DNA of 64,000 bases from Zopfochytrium polystomum (lineage: Eukaryota > Chytridiomycota > Chytridiomycetes > Chytridiales > Chytridiaceae): positions 412,501 through 476,500 of the forward strand of contig JAIVFJ010000014.1 of assembly GCA_025765615.1 (NCBI GenBank), given 5' to 3'. Numbering within the stretch: the first letter of the stretch is position 1; every line of letters starts with the position of its first letter. The translations under genes and the position numbers were made by a program. Shown piece after piece: positions 13,566 to 25,126 of the stretch. The notes under the pieces are model-generated. The model did not search any database and had not been told where the DNA came from. It worked only from the letters and a program-made list of their open reading frames with translations.

Positions 13566-14441
13566 GTGCAATTTTGCGATCGTAGCCCTCCGTTGATCGT
13601 GGACTCTTTGCTGTGGAAAGGTCAATTTCTAACTTCGTTTACTTCCCGTCAAATTGCGCCCGATCCGTCGCTTGTACGTTGTTCGTCTTGCAGTACAAGG
13701 TTTGGCGCTCTTCCTCTGAAGCATGCGACTCCGTCTTAACTGAATGGCCGTGTTCTTGCAGTACCTTACGGAGCTTTACAGGAAGAAGCAGAGCGATGTC
13801 ATTCGCTTCCTTCTCCGTGTCCGTTGCTGGGAATACCGTCAGCTGAACGTTATCCACCGTGCTTCGCGCCCCTCCCGCCCGGACAAGGCTCGCCGCCTCG
13901 GCTACAAGGCCAAGCAGGGCTACGTCATCTACCGCATCCGTGTCCGCCGCGGTGGTCGCAAGCGCCCCGTGAAGAAGGGTGCCGTCTTTGGAAAGCCCAC
14001 CAACCAGGGTGTCACCCAGCTGAAGTTCAAGCGCTCCCACCGCGCTACCGCCGAGGACCGTGTCGGCCGCAAGTGCGCTAACCTGCGCGTGCTCAACTCG
14101 TACTGGGTCAACCAAGACTCGACCTTCAAGTTCTTCGAGGTCATCCTTGTCGACCCCAGCCACAAGGCCATCCGCCGCGACCCCCGCATCAACTGGATCG
14201 TCAACCCCGTCCACAAGCACCGTGAAACCCGTGGCCTCACCTCCGCTGGAAAGAAGGGCCGTGGTATCGGCAAGGGCCACGGTTACAACAAGACGATTGG
14301 TGGCAGCAGGAGGAAGAGCTGGAAGAGGAGGAACACCCTCTCGCTCAGGAGGTAATGCTGAGAATGGTTTTCTTTTTTTTATTTCGATTCCAGTCTGACC
14401 TGTTCGTCTGTCTGTCCGTGCATGTCTGCAGGTACCGCTAA
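13553..14441 (+). CDS. RPL15: 60S ribosomal protein L15 (eL15)
   Basis: Structural protein of the large ribosomal subunit. Three exons (13553-13561, 13762-14351, 14432-14441) give 202 residues, matching the family. Exon 1 encodes only Met-Gly-Ala before a GTAAGT donor, a typical early intron of ribosomal protein genes. Exon 2 encodes nearly everything, including [13 protein letters not shown] and KRRNTLSLR. If it ran on unspliced it would stop at 14353 and lose the conserved ending. Splicing at AG|GTAATG to the tiny last exon restores the C-terminal Arg-Tyr-Arg found in this family. Codon choice is strongly C-biased, as expected for high expression. An AATAAA polyadenylation-like signal lies at 14563. 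Confidence 0.95.
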
Positions 14442-14836
14442 ACATTATCCTGAGTGTGAAGGAGGCTGTGATGAGGGGGTTTTTTCCGTTTTGTGGCCGA
14501 CTGGTTTGTCTTGAATGGTCGCTCGAGGGCGGCCAGGGTTTGTTTTGTTGCTTCGTCAGAACAATAAAACACCATTCCTTGTTCTGCAAATGCTTTTTTG
14601 TTCTATTTTTCTTTTCTCGTTTCTTTCTTCCGATAGAGATATGGGATGACAGCGCGCATAAATCACTGGGAAGCAGCAAGAAGACCCAAGGATTTCGCCC
14701 GTTCGAGTAAAGCCATGACTGTGTGTGTGTGTGTGTGTGTTTTGGGGACAAAAAGCACACGTTGATCAGCACAATTCAATTCCAAACAACGGAGTTGCGG
14801 CCATGGGAGAAGACGACGACGACGCCAACGAAGAAA
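14442..14836. other. Convergent intergenic region, L15 / phosphoribosyltransferase
   Basis: The stretch holds the L15 3' UTR with an AATAAA at 14563-14568 and a GT repeat near 14719-14740. No gene is seen. Confidence 0.5.
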
Positions 14837-15229
14837 TTACTCGCCTTCATCGTCCTCCGTTTGAGGGAACGCCGTGTACCTGTGTGTGTGTGTGTGTGTG
14901 TGTGTTATTGTTTTATAGCGTGGGTGTGCCAGTCGTTAACCAAAAAAAAGAAGAGAGAGAAAAAGAGAAAAAAAACTTCCGCGCTGCCTCTGTGTGTGCT
15001 TTTTCGCCTCACCACTGTCCGACGGCCTGGAAAAACGACGGCTGCAGCGGCACGACAACGTCGTCGGCGACGTTGCGCAGGTCGGCGACGCTGTCGGGCG
15101 CGCCGACGGGGCTGGCCACGACGATCTTGCGCGGGCCCATTGTTCGGAGCGCCATGACCGCCGCCGTCATCGTTGCGCCCGTGGCGACTCCGTCTGTGTC
15201 GTACGTGCGTGCGTGTGCGTGCGTGTGTT

Positions 15230-15266
<37 letters not shown>

Positions 15267-16435
15267 GGGAGAGGGTTACACGGGACGATGGACCGCGTCA
15301 CTAGGCGCACAATCACGTGCACGCACACACGCACACGCACTCATACACACACACAGAAACACACACAGAAAACATCGCTCGCTCACCGTCGACGACGACG
15401 ACCGTCTTTCCGGCAACGTCATATGGCGCGGCGCCGGCGCGGTAAAAGTCGTTGCGGCGCTTGAGCTCGGCCGACTCCTTTTGCACGACGCGCTCGATCT
15501 GGGCGTCGGTAACGCCGTAGCGCCGCGCGTGGCTGCTAAGGTACTGGATGTTGCCAACCGAGCTGTTTTTTTTTTTTTTTTTTTTTTTGTGTTTGTGGTG
15601 TTTTTTTGGAGAGCAAGCACTCGCATTACACAACCGCCAGCATGATGGACACGCGCACGCATACAGAAAGGAATGTGCAGCGCGCAAGCGCGCCCGACGC
15701 GACGCACACTGCACGCCCGCACACTCACATCGCTCGCAGCGAGCTGAGCGGGGGTGGCGCAGCGCTTTCCGTGTCCCAACGCACACCCCACACACACACA
15801 AACACACACACACACACACTCTCTCTCTCTCACTCTCTCTCTTGGACAGAACAAAACACCACGAAGGCCAGACAGACAGAGAGACTCACAGCGCGCCCAT
15901 CGCAACCTCCTCGTTCCCGGGAAAGCCAAGCTTGCGCACCAGCAGCAGGTCCAGCGGGGCGCGCAGACGCTCAGCGATGGGGAAGGCGACGGGGAGGCCG
16001 CCGCGCGGCAGCGCCAGCACCACGACGTCGTGGGACACCCGTGCTGCGGCTGCTGGTGACTGGGACAACGACGACGGTGACGGCGACGGCGGGTGTTGAG
16101 GTGGTGGCGCAGCAGCAGCATCAGCAGCGTCGGCGTCGTCGGCGCAGAGGCCGGCGATGGCGGGGAGCGACGCAAGGTACTCGCCGGCGTGGACTCTGTG
16201 GGGCGCATTGGGGGAAAGGAGTGGAAGCACGGGCGGAGCGAGTGAGACTGAGAGAGTGCGGTGCGTGTGCGATGCGTCGTGCGCGGTGCGTGTGCGTGAG
16301 GGCTCGCTCGCTGCGCAACTGAAGGCGCTACCTGTCTCGGAATCGCTTGAGCGGCGACGGCGGCGGTGCAGCGGTGGTGGTGGTGGCGCGACGACCACTC
16401 GGCGAAGAAGGCGGGGACGGAGAGTTCGACAACAT
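14837..16435 (-). CDS. Bacterial-type phosphoribosyltransferase-like protein (COG1926-like)
   Basis: A stand-alone type-I phosphoribosyltransferase fold of unknown substrate. Five exons (16435-16332, 16195-15890, 15562-15387, 15193-15013, 14879-14837) close in frame to 269 residues. The domain begins with the FRDR motif near residue 32, then [26 protein letters not shown] and NEEVAMGAL. The PRPP-binding loop is [14 protein letters not shown], and the C terminus ends in FFQAVGQWY. Order and motifs match a family I know mainly from bacteria and archaea. Introns carry microsatellites: GT (14881-14904), GTT (15231-15264), CA (15784-15818) and poly-T (15567-15588). The Ala/Pro-rich insert after the first Gly segment is lineage specific. 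The ending after WY is short and may be incomplete. Confidence 0.82.
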
Positions 16436-16479
16436 TATGCACGTTTTCGTTGTCGATCTCTCTTTCTCTTTCTCTCTCT

Positions 16480-16523
<44 letters not shown>

Positions 16524-16572
16524 CTCTCACACACAAAGAGAACTCCAAGCACCAAAATCCTCGCGAAGAAAC
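16436..16572. repeat. CT tract in a short divergent promoter
   Basis: Only 137 nt separate the starts of two divergent genes, and most of it is a CT/TCTC tract (about 16455-16527) ending in ACACAC. Such polypyrimidine tracts recur at gene starts and in introns of this window. Confidence 0.6.
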
Positions 16573-19284
16573 ATGGGCACCCACCTCGGACGAGGAGGAG
16601 GACCGAAAGGCGTTCGGAACGCCCGCGGCGGCCGCGGCGGTCTCGCGGGTGACCGCGCCGGCAGTGTCGGCGGTACCACCACCACATCCACCACCTCCTC
16701 CTCTTCCTCCTCCTCCTCCTCCTCCTCCTCCTCCTCCTCCTCATCCACCAAGAAGAGCAGGAGCAGTAGCAGCAGAATCTGCGGCGGCGGCAGCGAGAGC
16801 GAGAGCGAAGGCGAGTGGGACGAGGGCCTCGAGCCGTTTCGGAGCTTTCATGGCCAGCAGCAGAAGCAGCACAAGCAGCAGAACGCAAAGCACCTCCGCT
16901 CACAAATGACCCAGCCAATCCGCAGCGACATCACCGTGTGGGATGCATTCTCCGCCCAAGAGAAGGAGCAGGTTCGGACAAACTGCGCGCCCCGCTTGTG
17001 GCCCTCCTCTATCTCTCTCGCTCTCTCTCCATGTGTTATTGACCGCCCGTGGAAAAAAAGTTAATGAACAACGCACAAACCAACTCGCCAACATCAATCA
17101 CAGATGCGCATCCTCCTCGAGCAAGTCTGCGCGCAGGTCGACCCGTCCGTCCGCGGCATGCTCGAAGTGTCGACGCAGGCGCGCCGCCTGTTTCTCCTCG
17201 TGCTTGGAATTTGGCCCTCGTGGAACGTGAGCTGGACACAACTTGGCAACCGGACAAGGTTAATTCTGACAACTCAATTCGGCACACACGTCCGCTGACA
17301 CAGGAGGATGCCCTCGACGACGCATTCCGCCGGACCGGCTGCTGCCTGGTGCCGTCGTCGTCGACTTCGCAGTCGTCTGCGGCAGAAAGAATGCTCGCAG
17401 AGTCAATCCAGGCCGTGGTCCTCAGCGCAAGCGCCCGCCGGCGAAACCGCTGCGCGCATCCCGAACACTCAAGCGTCCCCGTCGAGACCGCAGAGTACTC
17501 GACCCGCCATCTCGCCGACTTTGACGGCCGCTTCGCCCTCAGCCAAAAGAATGCGTGCGTCTGCTGAGTTCACCCCCCTCTCTGTTTGCTCAATTCGTCG
17601 AGACCTCCCTTCACTTCTTTCTGTTACAATGTCCGGCAGCTCCCAATTCTTTCGTGAAAACCCAAGGATGGACGAGAACGTCCGCGCTTACACCGAGGTG
17701 CAGAGGAAAAATGGCCGAACCGACGCAGAATTCTTTGCCCACTGCGACAATCTTACCAAGGTGGTGGAACCGAATCCTCGTTTCCGCGGCAAGTCGATTT
17801 TGGACAATGGTGCAGAGCAGGAGAGAGGGGGCTCCTTTAAGCGATAAACAGCAGCGCACTGAGCCTCGTTACTTTGTTTTCACCACATCCCAGCAACGGG
17901 TCGAACGGTCTTGTCGATAGCTCGTCCGGCGCTCCTTTCGGAGTTGGGTCTGCGCAGCTTCATGCACCATACCGTAAGGGATATGCTCGACTCTCGAAGC
18001 ACACAGTCGTGCGCACGAAAAACATCGCGCAGTCGCCGCGGTACTGCGGTTGCGCGAATGGTCTCTGCAGGCTTAAAGTCGAGGGCAGAGAGAGGATTGT
18101 ACACGCCCGGAGTCTCGCACTACCAGACCGACCACACGCTCCTTGCGAGGTACGTTTCTAATTTTCGCTTGCTCCTGGCGTTGCTTCACTTATTTCCTTG
18201 CTAGTTCCTTTCTGACTCTCGCTCCGAATAACTCGCAAACTTGATCGAACATTGCCGCCCCAATCCAGAAAACCCTGCTCCGCGACGCCAGAGTGCTCAG
18301 TACACAAAACAGCAGAGCTGTCGCACTATGTGCAAAATATCGAAGGAGTCATCTTCGCCTTTTTTCTTCTGGTTGTTCAGTTCCGCGTGGACACTGTTCC
18401 TGCCTACTATTTTCTTGACGGGTTGTCACAGGCAAACGACCGCTTGAAAAACGTCGGTATTTGGGCAGATTTCAAAGGTTTCGTACCAACATAGAGGTTC
18501 TTTATTTGTGTGTTGAATGGCGTTTGTGGAGCAGTTTGCGGGGACCTGAGCGACGACGAGTGCAGCTTCGTTCGAAGCCTGGCGGAGCTGCTTCGAAGTC
18601 TCCAGCTATGCCAGGTCTTTTTCGCTCGCAACTACCGCGTTCTCCATCACGTCGATAATGATTTCCCTTTGGCTCCGTACAACGAGGCATTCAGCATTGC
18701 GATGACCATTCAAGCGGATTTACCGTCAGATCTCAACAGAAACCAAGCCGACTGCTTTTCTCGAAAGGTATACTCAACTTGTGGGTCAAGCCACGAGTTC
18801 TTCACACATCGCCTTTTGGCTAAAGATTGATCTTTCGTCACAACTTCAGAGACGAGCGGATGCGGCGGACCTTGCAATATTACGCCAGAGAAAGCAGGCG
18901 TGTGAGCCGCGCCTCGACCCAGACTGGGTTTTCTGTTTCCCTCTCTACGACACCAAGATTTTGCTCACTGATGGCTTGGTCTGGGCGTTCAGGTCAAACA
19001 TTCTGCACGCAACTGCTCTCTACGACCTCAACAAGCAAGTCGACAACAGCTGCGAGCATCTCTCCGCCGTGATTGTCCTCAAAAAGTCGTTTCAAATGTG
19101 GTTGGCCTCGATGCACGCACCGTCGGTGCCGTGCACCGACGGGTGCCAGCACAAGGACTACTTCAAGTTGCGGGCCTTGCTGGATTGTCATCATTGGACG
19201 TTCTTTCGCGAGTGGCTGGCGGAAAGGGGGAGCGCGGCCGGCGACGGAGGGGCGCGCCCACCCAAGCTTTGCACGCTTGGATGA
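16573..19284 (+). CDS. Unknown multi-exon protein with N-terminal poly-Ser
   Basis: I do not recognise a family. Eight exons (16573-16971, 17104-17226, 17304-17554, 17640-17809, 17894-18149, 18269-18477, 18532-18767, 18850-19284) keep one phase throughout and give 692 residues. This supports a real gene. The N terminus is Gly/Arg rich, then has a run of about 18 Ser coded by TCC repeats and a Gln-rich stretch. The middle contains RFALSQKNASQFFREN and HYVQNIEGV, a hydrophobic stretch (VIFAFFLLVVQF), and a Cys-containing C-terminal half with FCFPLYDTKILLTDGLVW. The first donor (GTTCGG) and the one at 18478 (GTTTCG) are weak, so the joins there are less sure. Confidence 0.55.
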
Positions 19285-19469
19285 TCACGCTCGAAGACAG
19301 GAAGGGGGGCTGGGTGAGGCAATCAACCAATTATCCGCTTGTCCGTGCTCTCGTACAGAGCGGCACAGCGAGCCGCTCCGCTCGTGATCGCAGAAGCCAA
19401 TAAAGCGAAAGTGATGTGCGTTCGCCGTTTACCGGATTGCACGTTGTCGTCGCCCGCAAAAGCCCTAAG

Positions 19470-19858
19470 ATGCTTGCCGCCGACGATGCCGTCGCGTTCG
19501 CGCTCGTCGGACTCGCGATGGAGCTGCCGCTCCCTCCGCGCCGTCAAATCGTCTTTGGAGGGCTCCCCCCGCGCCGCGCACCCCAGCCCCCTCAACCCCA
19601 CAGGAACCCTGCCCGGCCGCCGCGTCCGCCGTCGCCGTCGCGGCCGTCGCGGCCGCCGTCGACGATCGGCACAGAGTACAAGCCGGTGACCGTTGCCGAA
19701 AAAGACCGCCTGCAGTTCCTGGAAGCGATGGAGCGGCTACGGGCGAGACGGGAGCAGTCAACGCTGTCCGACTGCCTGGACCACTTTGCGCGAGCGGTTC
19801 TCGCGGCGCACGAGGCGTCGTTGGCAGGCCGTCGCAAGTTCGTGTTACAACGCGCCGC

Positions 19859-19896
<38 letters not shown>

Positions 19897-21884
19897 CCCT
19901 CCCACTCTTACTCTTCTTTCACCTATCGCGTTGCTTTCAACCATGTCGCTTACTACTGTGTCGTTTCCGCCCTGCGGCGCCTTTTTTCGTCACCTCTCAC
20001 AACGACAAAAATAACCAGCCAAGGTGGACCGCAGTTGAAGCTTGAAGAAATCAAGCAGTTAAGGCAGCGCGCTTTCAGAACCTTGTGAAGTGCAATGGCA
20101 CCCTCCCCCCCGCTAACTCCACGTCCCCACCAAACCACCGCCCACCCCCACCGCTCCTCCTTCCTCGCAACAGAGCGGCGACGCCGTACATGCCGCACAT
20201 ACTGCAGCGCTTCTCGCCGGTCCATTTTGGCGAGACGGTTTACCGGTCCAAAGTCGCGTTCGAGCACGCGGTCGGGGTGCGCGCAAACCACGCGCTGCGC
20301 CGTGGACGGACAGTAGATGGCTTGGTGGGCCGCGCCGGCGGAGCGGAAGGCGCGGGGAACGGCCCTGATGGGACGCGGGCGGCTGCGGTGCTCGGGCCGC
20401 TACGGTTTGTGAATCATTCGTGCTGGCCGAATTGCGCTGTAAGGGTTGTTTTGACCTGCACTTTCTTTTTGTTGGGAGGGTGGGGGAGGGAGGGAAGGAA
20501 AGGCGCTGCGCACACAAGGTTAGGAGGTGTTTGTGTGCTGAAACTCTCTCTCTCTCTCGCTCTCTCTCCTACCAGCTGCAGAAAACGGGTGACTTAATTT
20601 CACTCAAGGCGATCAGAGACATCGCGCCAGGTGAAGAGGTGACGGTCAATTTCGGCAAGGTGTGTGTTGTGGGTTGTGTGTGCTTTTGGCGGCGCCGTGT
20701 GAAGTAGCTTTGTTGTCGGATGGGGGCTGTGAGGTGGTAGGGGAACGTTTAGGTCCACACGGCTCGCACGGCGGGGGTATGCCGCGCCATTTTCGTTCTA
20801 CTGCTAACGCTTGGTCTCTTTCGGAAGGCAGTCGACAAGAGCCTGCCAAGCATTGAGCGCCATGCAAACATTTGCCCTTGTCTAGTTTGCCTCTGGTAGG
20901 TGTCCCCTTACCACATTCTCTACATCAGAATTTTTACCCGCAATGTTATCCACCCTTCTTCCATCAACACAAACCAAAATCAATCATCATCCCCCTCCGC
21001 CGCCCCCCTAGGCAATGCTCACTGGAGGACCGAGTCGACCTGTTCCCTATTTCGGACGTGATGATGACGGTTTGCGACGGGTGCGGGCAACTGTCAAAGT
21101 CCACAACGCGCCGACGGCGGCGCTGTGGTGGCTGCCGCCTGCGTCGGCTGCTGTCGGACGGCGCAGTTCCGTCTTGGATGACGCAGACTGTCGAACCGGT
21201 CACTAACGACGCGTGGCGTCTCGCAGCAAGACTTCTTGTCGGCGATGGCGACGGTGGCGGTGGCGGCGGCGGCAGAGGTAGAGGCGTAAGGCAGGGCTCG
21301 AAACGGGCCCGAGGGGCATTTCAGCACAACACCGACGACGACGACGAGGACGACCATGCCGGGGACAACGACGGGGGCGATGACGACGACGACGCCCCGC
21401 CAGCTACGACAGACTTTTTCGGCTTGCTGCAGCAAGAGTCTCCCAGATTCCAAAGGATCCAGGACCTGATGGAGAGGGCATCCACTTACTTGAAGGTGTT
21501 GCGCTCGCTTACGACTCTAATTTACTGGTAAGGAGAGTACATTAGTCAATTCATTTGGTTCGAACGGTTTCGCTTCTTTGTCATCCCCTTTTATCTTGTT
21601 CCGCCCCACAACATAAAAACCATTCAGCTGCATTCTTCCTCGCTACATAAATCTGCCCTCTTTTGAGAGAATGCTGGACTATCAGGAGTGGGGTTTGGAC
21701 CCCCTCACGGTCGAAAAGTTTGCGGCGAGCGCTGCGACCTTGCAAATCTTGTTCAGCCTCCCCGAGTATCCTTCTGGATGCATCCTGCCCCGATTGCCCG
21801 TTTGCGCGTCCGCGCAGTTTCCGCAGTCAGGCGGGAGTCGCATCATCAGCACAAGCTCGCACGAGATGCGGCATTTCGTAATGT

Positions 21885-21983
<99 letters not shown>

Positions 21984-22585
21984 TTCGCTGTTCCTTTTCG
22001 CCTATTCTTTTTTCTTTTCTCTTTTTATTTTATTTTTTATTTTTTTATTTTTTTTTTTTTGGGGGAGATCGAGTATTCCTGATACGCAACTAACAAGAAA
22101 GAGTCGCCGCGGAACACCGGCGCTCATGCACCTCCTTTTTTGGCAGAAAGCTGCTAGAGTCGCTGCACCGGATCTACACACTGGCCTTCCGCTTCCAGCA
22201 GCACGGCGGTCTGGGGACGAAACTGCCCGCGCTGGCCGTTGGCCCGACCTTTGTCACGGACTTTTGCGCCGCGTTGAAAAAGAGCGGGGCGCTCGCGTCG
22301 CGGGCGAAAAAGCACTTGCCTCAGTGCTACACATCTCTGCTGATGACCCTCGCGCTCCGGCTCTGCGGACGCGACGGCAGCGACGAAACGCCCAGCCACC
22401 CCGTCGAGCACCGGATCTTGCCGACGTGGAACCCGATGCCTAGGGCCTACGTGCACGTCAGCAAGACTGCGGGCGTGTGGAGCGGATCGCTGGATGATGA
22501 CGACGACGAGGACGACGCGGTTCGCGGTAATTTTGAAAGAAAAAGAAACGAAAAGAAGACGGTTAAGCGACTGAGCAGGTTCTGA
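19470..22585 (+). CDS. SET-domain methyltransferase, Set9/Suv4-20-like
   Basis: Probable histone lysine methyltransferase, perhaps for H4K20. Eight exons (19470-19841, 20035-20084, 20174-20438, 20576-20659, 20828-20895, 21012-21527, 21628-21882, 22147-22585) close in frame to 682 residues. The SET core begins near residue 160 with VGVRANHALRRGRTVDGLVG, then PLRFVNHSCWPNC (the NHSCxPNC cofactor motif) and AIRDIAPGEEVTVNFG. It is followed by a Cys-rich post-SET segment (ANICPCLVC). A helical region before SET and the short SET insert recall Set9/Suv4-20. After SET come a CDGCGQLSK...RCGGC four-Cys segment, Gly and Asp runs, and about 230 residues with no known match. The start is the first Met after an upstream in-frame stop. 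The intron at 21883 holds long CT repeats. Confidence 0.72.
21883..22146. repeat. Long CT microsatellite and poly-T in a SET-gene intron
   Basis: About 85 nt of nearly uninterrupted CT (21893-21980) is followed by T-rich sequence up to a GGGGGAG. All of it lies inside one 264-nt intron, the longest of this gene. Confidence 0.85.
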
Positions 22586-22696
22586 GTTTGCGTCAGCCTG
22601 CTCGGACGAATGACCTGCAAGTTCAGACTTCAGCTATCTTCATAGCCAGTGTAAAATAAACATTTCTTTTTGTATTTTTTTTCTTCGTTAGTCCCA

Positions 22697-24567
22697 TTAG
22701 TTGCGTGGTCTCGGCCTCGTGTACGTAACCACAACCCGGCAAGGGTTTATCCATTTTGCCACCTCACCGCTCAGTTCGGTAATGCAATTAATCGGGGAGA
22801 GATTACAAAAGGAAAAGTGTAAAAAGCGGACGTGAGGAGCCGAGTGAGCGATGGCCAGGGCCATGGCCTGGCTGTATCGGATTGGCAAATGCCCCTTAGC
22901 TATTCCCAGCGACACTGGCAGAATTTCGCGGGAAAACATATCCTCCTCCTCAGGCGGCACAACGAACGGGTGGAGAAAGCTTTCCTCGATCCTGAGCACG
23001 GGCAGACTTTCAGCCGTGTCGACGATTTCGAGAAACTCGACGTCGGACAGGTTTCGGCCGGCGCACTCGAGCAGGCGCATGGCGTGGTGCAGAGGCGTCG
23101 GCCCGGACAGGATGAGCGATCTCAGGCTGCCGGAAAAGGACCGCAGCTCCGCCGCCATGCTGTGCAGGACAAACGACAGCTGCGGCAACGTCCGCAGCCC
23201 CGTCGAGACGCTCACGTGCAGCCGCTCCAGGGCCCGGAGCGACGGCTGCCGCAGGCTTGTCAGAACGTCCGAGATCGACTCGACCGCGCACTGCAAGGTC
23301 GTCACCACAAGCGCGGACCCCGCCTTCCGCGCCGCCACCGCTGCCGACCCCGTCCCCTCCACCTCGCCGCCGCCGCCGTGCGCTCTCCGCCACGCGTAGT
23401 TCATTTCGAGTTCGCGGGCGCCGTTGCTGCGGAATTGCACGAGGCTCGGTGTCGAAAAGGGAAAGTTGTCTGGGAGCGCAAAGTCGCCGCTGCTGAGGCC
23501 GATCATCAGCTTGCGTAATCTGCAACGGTCGTATGTGAGCGGGTAAGGAGATGAGGGGCGAACCCGAAACAAGGGAAACGTCTCACACCTGGGAAAAGAT
23601 AGTTTCCAGGTGCCCTCGGGCATGCCCATGAACAGCTCCTCAAGGAGCAGCTCGTCAAAGCCGTCCAGCACGAGAATTTCCAGTCGCAATCTGCACTGGC
23701 TGACGATGCGCGCGACGGCTCGCCGGAGCGGTCTGGTAAAATTGGTGCAGTCGATGGCAATGTCTCGGAGACCGGTCAGCTTCGTCTCGGCGCCGTCGAG
23801 GGCATCCAACAGCGGCGCAAAGCCGCTGTTTGGCACACGGATCGCCTTGAGGCGCGACAGCGCCTTGGGGTCGTCGCCGCGCACGATCCGCGGAACCAGT
23901 ACCATCAGCAGCCGCGCCCAGACGCCGTCCAGCATGGACGGCGCGGACTGCAGCTCCCGCCGACCGGCAAGGTGCAGCAGGTTCTCTGTAGTGGACGAGT
24001 GCTCCAGAGACAGCATCAGCCGGCGCACCCTCCAAGGGCAGCCCGCCACCTCGGCCGGGTTCCAACCGAGCAGGTGGGAGACCGCGGCGACGCGGGCCGG
24101 GTCGTCGAGGAAGATGGTCAGCCCGCGCGCCATGGCGAACGGCGCGCGCTCGTTGCTGCCCAGCCAGAACGCGGCCGAGGCCTCGGCCCACGGCGTCGGC
24201 CGCCATGACCCCCCTGCCACGGCCAGGGACGTTGCCGTGAACGACCACACGTCGAGCGCCGCCCAGCCGCCGCGCAGCCGGCGCAGGCCGACGGAGCGCC
24301 ACGTCCGGCTGACCGAGAGGAAGATCAGCTCCTCGCGCGCGGCGGCCGGCGGCACGTGCGCGGCGTAGGCGACCGAGTCGTCTGGCGGCTGCGGTGGATG
24401 CGTGAGTTTCGACGACGGCGACGGCGGCGACGAGGCGGACCAATTCAGCAAGCGGTCCCGCCAGGCAGCGTGCTCGCGGGCGCAGCAGTGCCTGTGGGCA
24501 GCGGAGCAGACAGGCGGCTCGTGGGTGCCGAAGACGGGCAGCGGCTGGAGTAAGTTGTTGCTGTCGC

Positions 24568-24604
<37 letters not shown>

Positions 24605-24781
24605 GCTGACGCAGCTGTTGCTGTCGGTGGTGCTGTACAAGTGGTCGACGATGCCGACCGCGTCGACGGGGTTTTCCTGGTGGCGGTGCGGGCTGCTGAT
24701 GATGCGGAACAGGGCTTTCAGGATGTGCTCATCGTTGAGGGCGGCGCGCGATGTCCACCGCGCCGGCCGTTGCTGCCGTTG

Positions 24782-24812
<31 letters not shown>

Positions 24813-24853
24813 CGCGGTTGCTTCCGCTGCTGCGGTTGCTGCTGGTGGTCCAT
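22697..24853 (-). CDS. F-box/LRR-like protein with poly-Gln and poly-Asn N terminus
   Basis: Likely substrate-recruiting or scaffold protein; the function is not established. Two exons (24853-23589 and 23519-22697) give 695 residues. The 69-nt intron (GTGTGAG donor, TTGCAG acceptor) is a multiple of three. It could be read through, but the encoded stretch breaks a leucine-rich pattern and removal joins SFPR to LRKLMIGL. The N terminus has a Gln run and an Asn run of about 12 each. An F-box-like segment is suggested by FLSVSRTWRSVGLRRLRGGW near residue 170. The remainder has spaced Leu-rich motifs such as LEILVLDGFDELLLEELF. The Met chosen (MDHQQQPQ) avoids an upstream hydrophobic stretch coded by A-rich leader sequence. 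Confidence 0.65.
24560..24830 (-). repeat. Trinucleotide runs coding poly-Asn and poly-Gln
   Basis: A TTG/AAC repeat (24567-24603) and a CTG/CAG repeat (24783-24815) lie inside the N-terminal exon of the LRR/F-box-like gene and encode Asn and Gln runs. Length variation between isolates is likely. Confidence 0.85.
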
Positions 24854-25126
24854 GCGTGATCCGAACACGTCAAGACCAACCAACGAACGAATAAAAAAAA
24901 AAATAATAAAAAAAACCTGCTCATGCCGTACATGCAGTGCAAGATGGAATGGCTTCATTTATTACCATGGTAATCTCAACAACATGTACAGTTCTAGTAG
25001 TGGGTTTGTTGCAGGGGTGGGAAGGAAAGGAAAGGGGGTAAGGGATACGAGGGATTCGGGAAAAAAAGGCAAAAAGAAAAGACAAAAAAGTGGGAGAAAA
25101 AGAAGAGAAACAAATGCAATCATTCA

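Noticed and set aside
13744..14355. Single-exon reading of L15 ending at 14355
   Set aside because: It has an unrelated N terminus and lacks the conserved Arg-Tyr-Arg ending; the spliced form fits the family exactly.
15276..16442. 388-codon minus-strand frame over the phosphoribosyltransferase gene
   Set aside because: It reads through introns and microsatellites in a different frame; the spliced gene explains the region.
23520..23588. Read-through of the 69-nt stretch in the LRR/F-box-like gene
   Set aside because: Length divisible by three allows it, but splice signals are good and the encoded segment interrupts the leucine pattern; kept as an intron.
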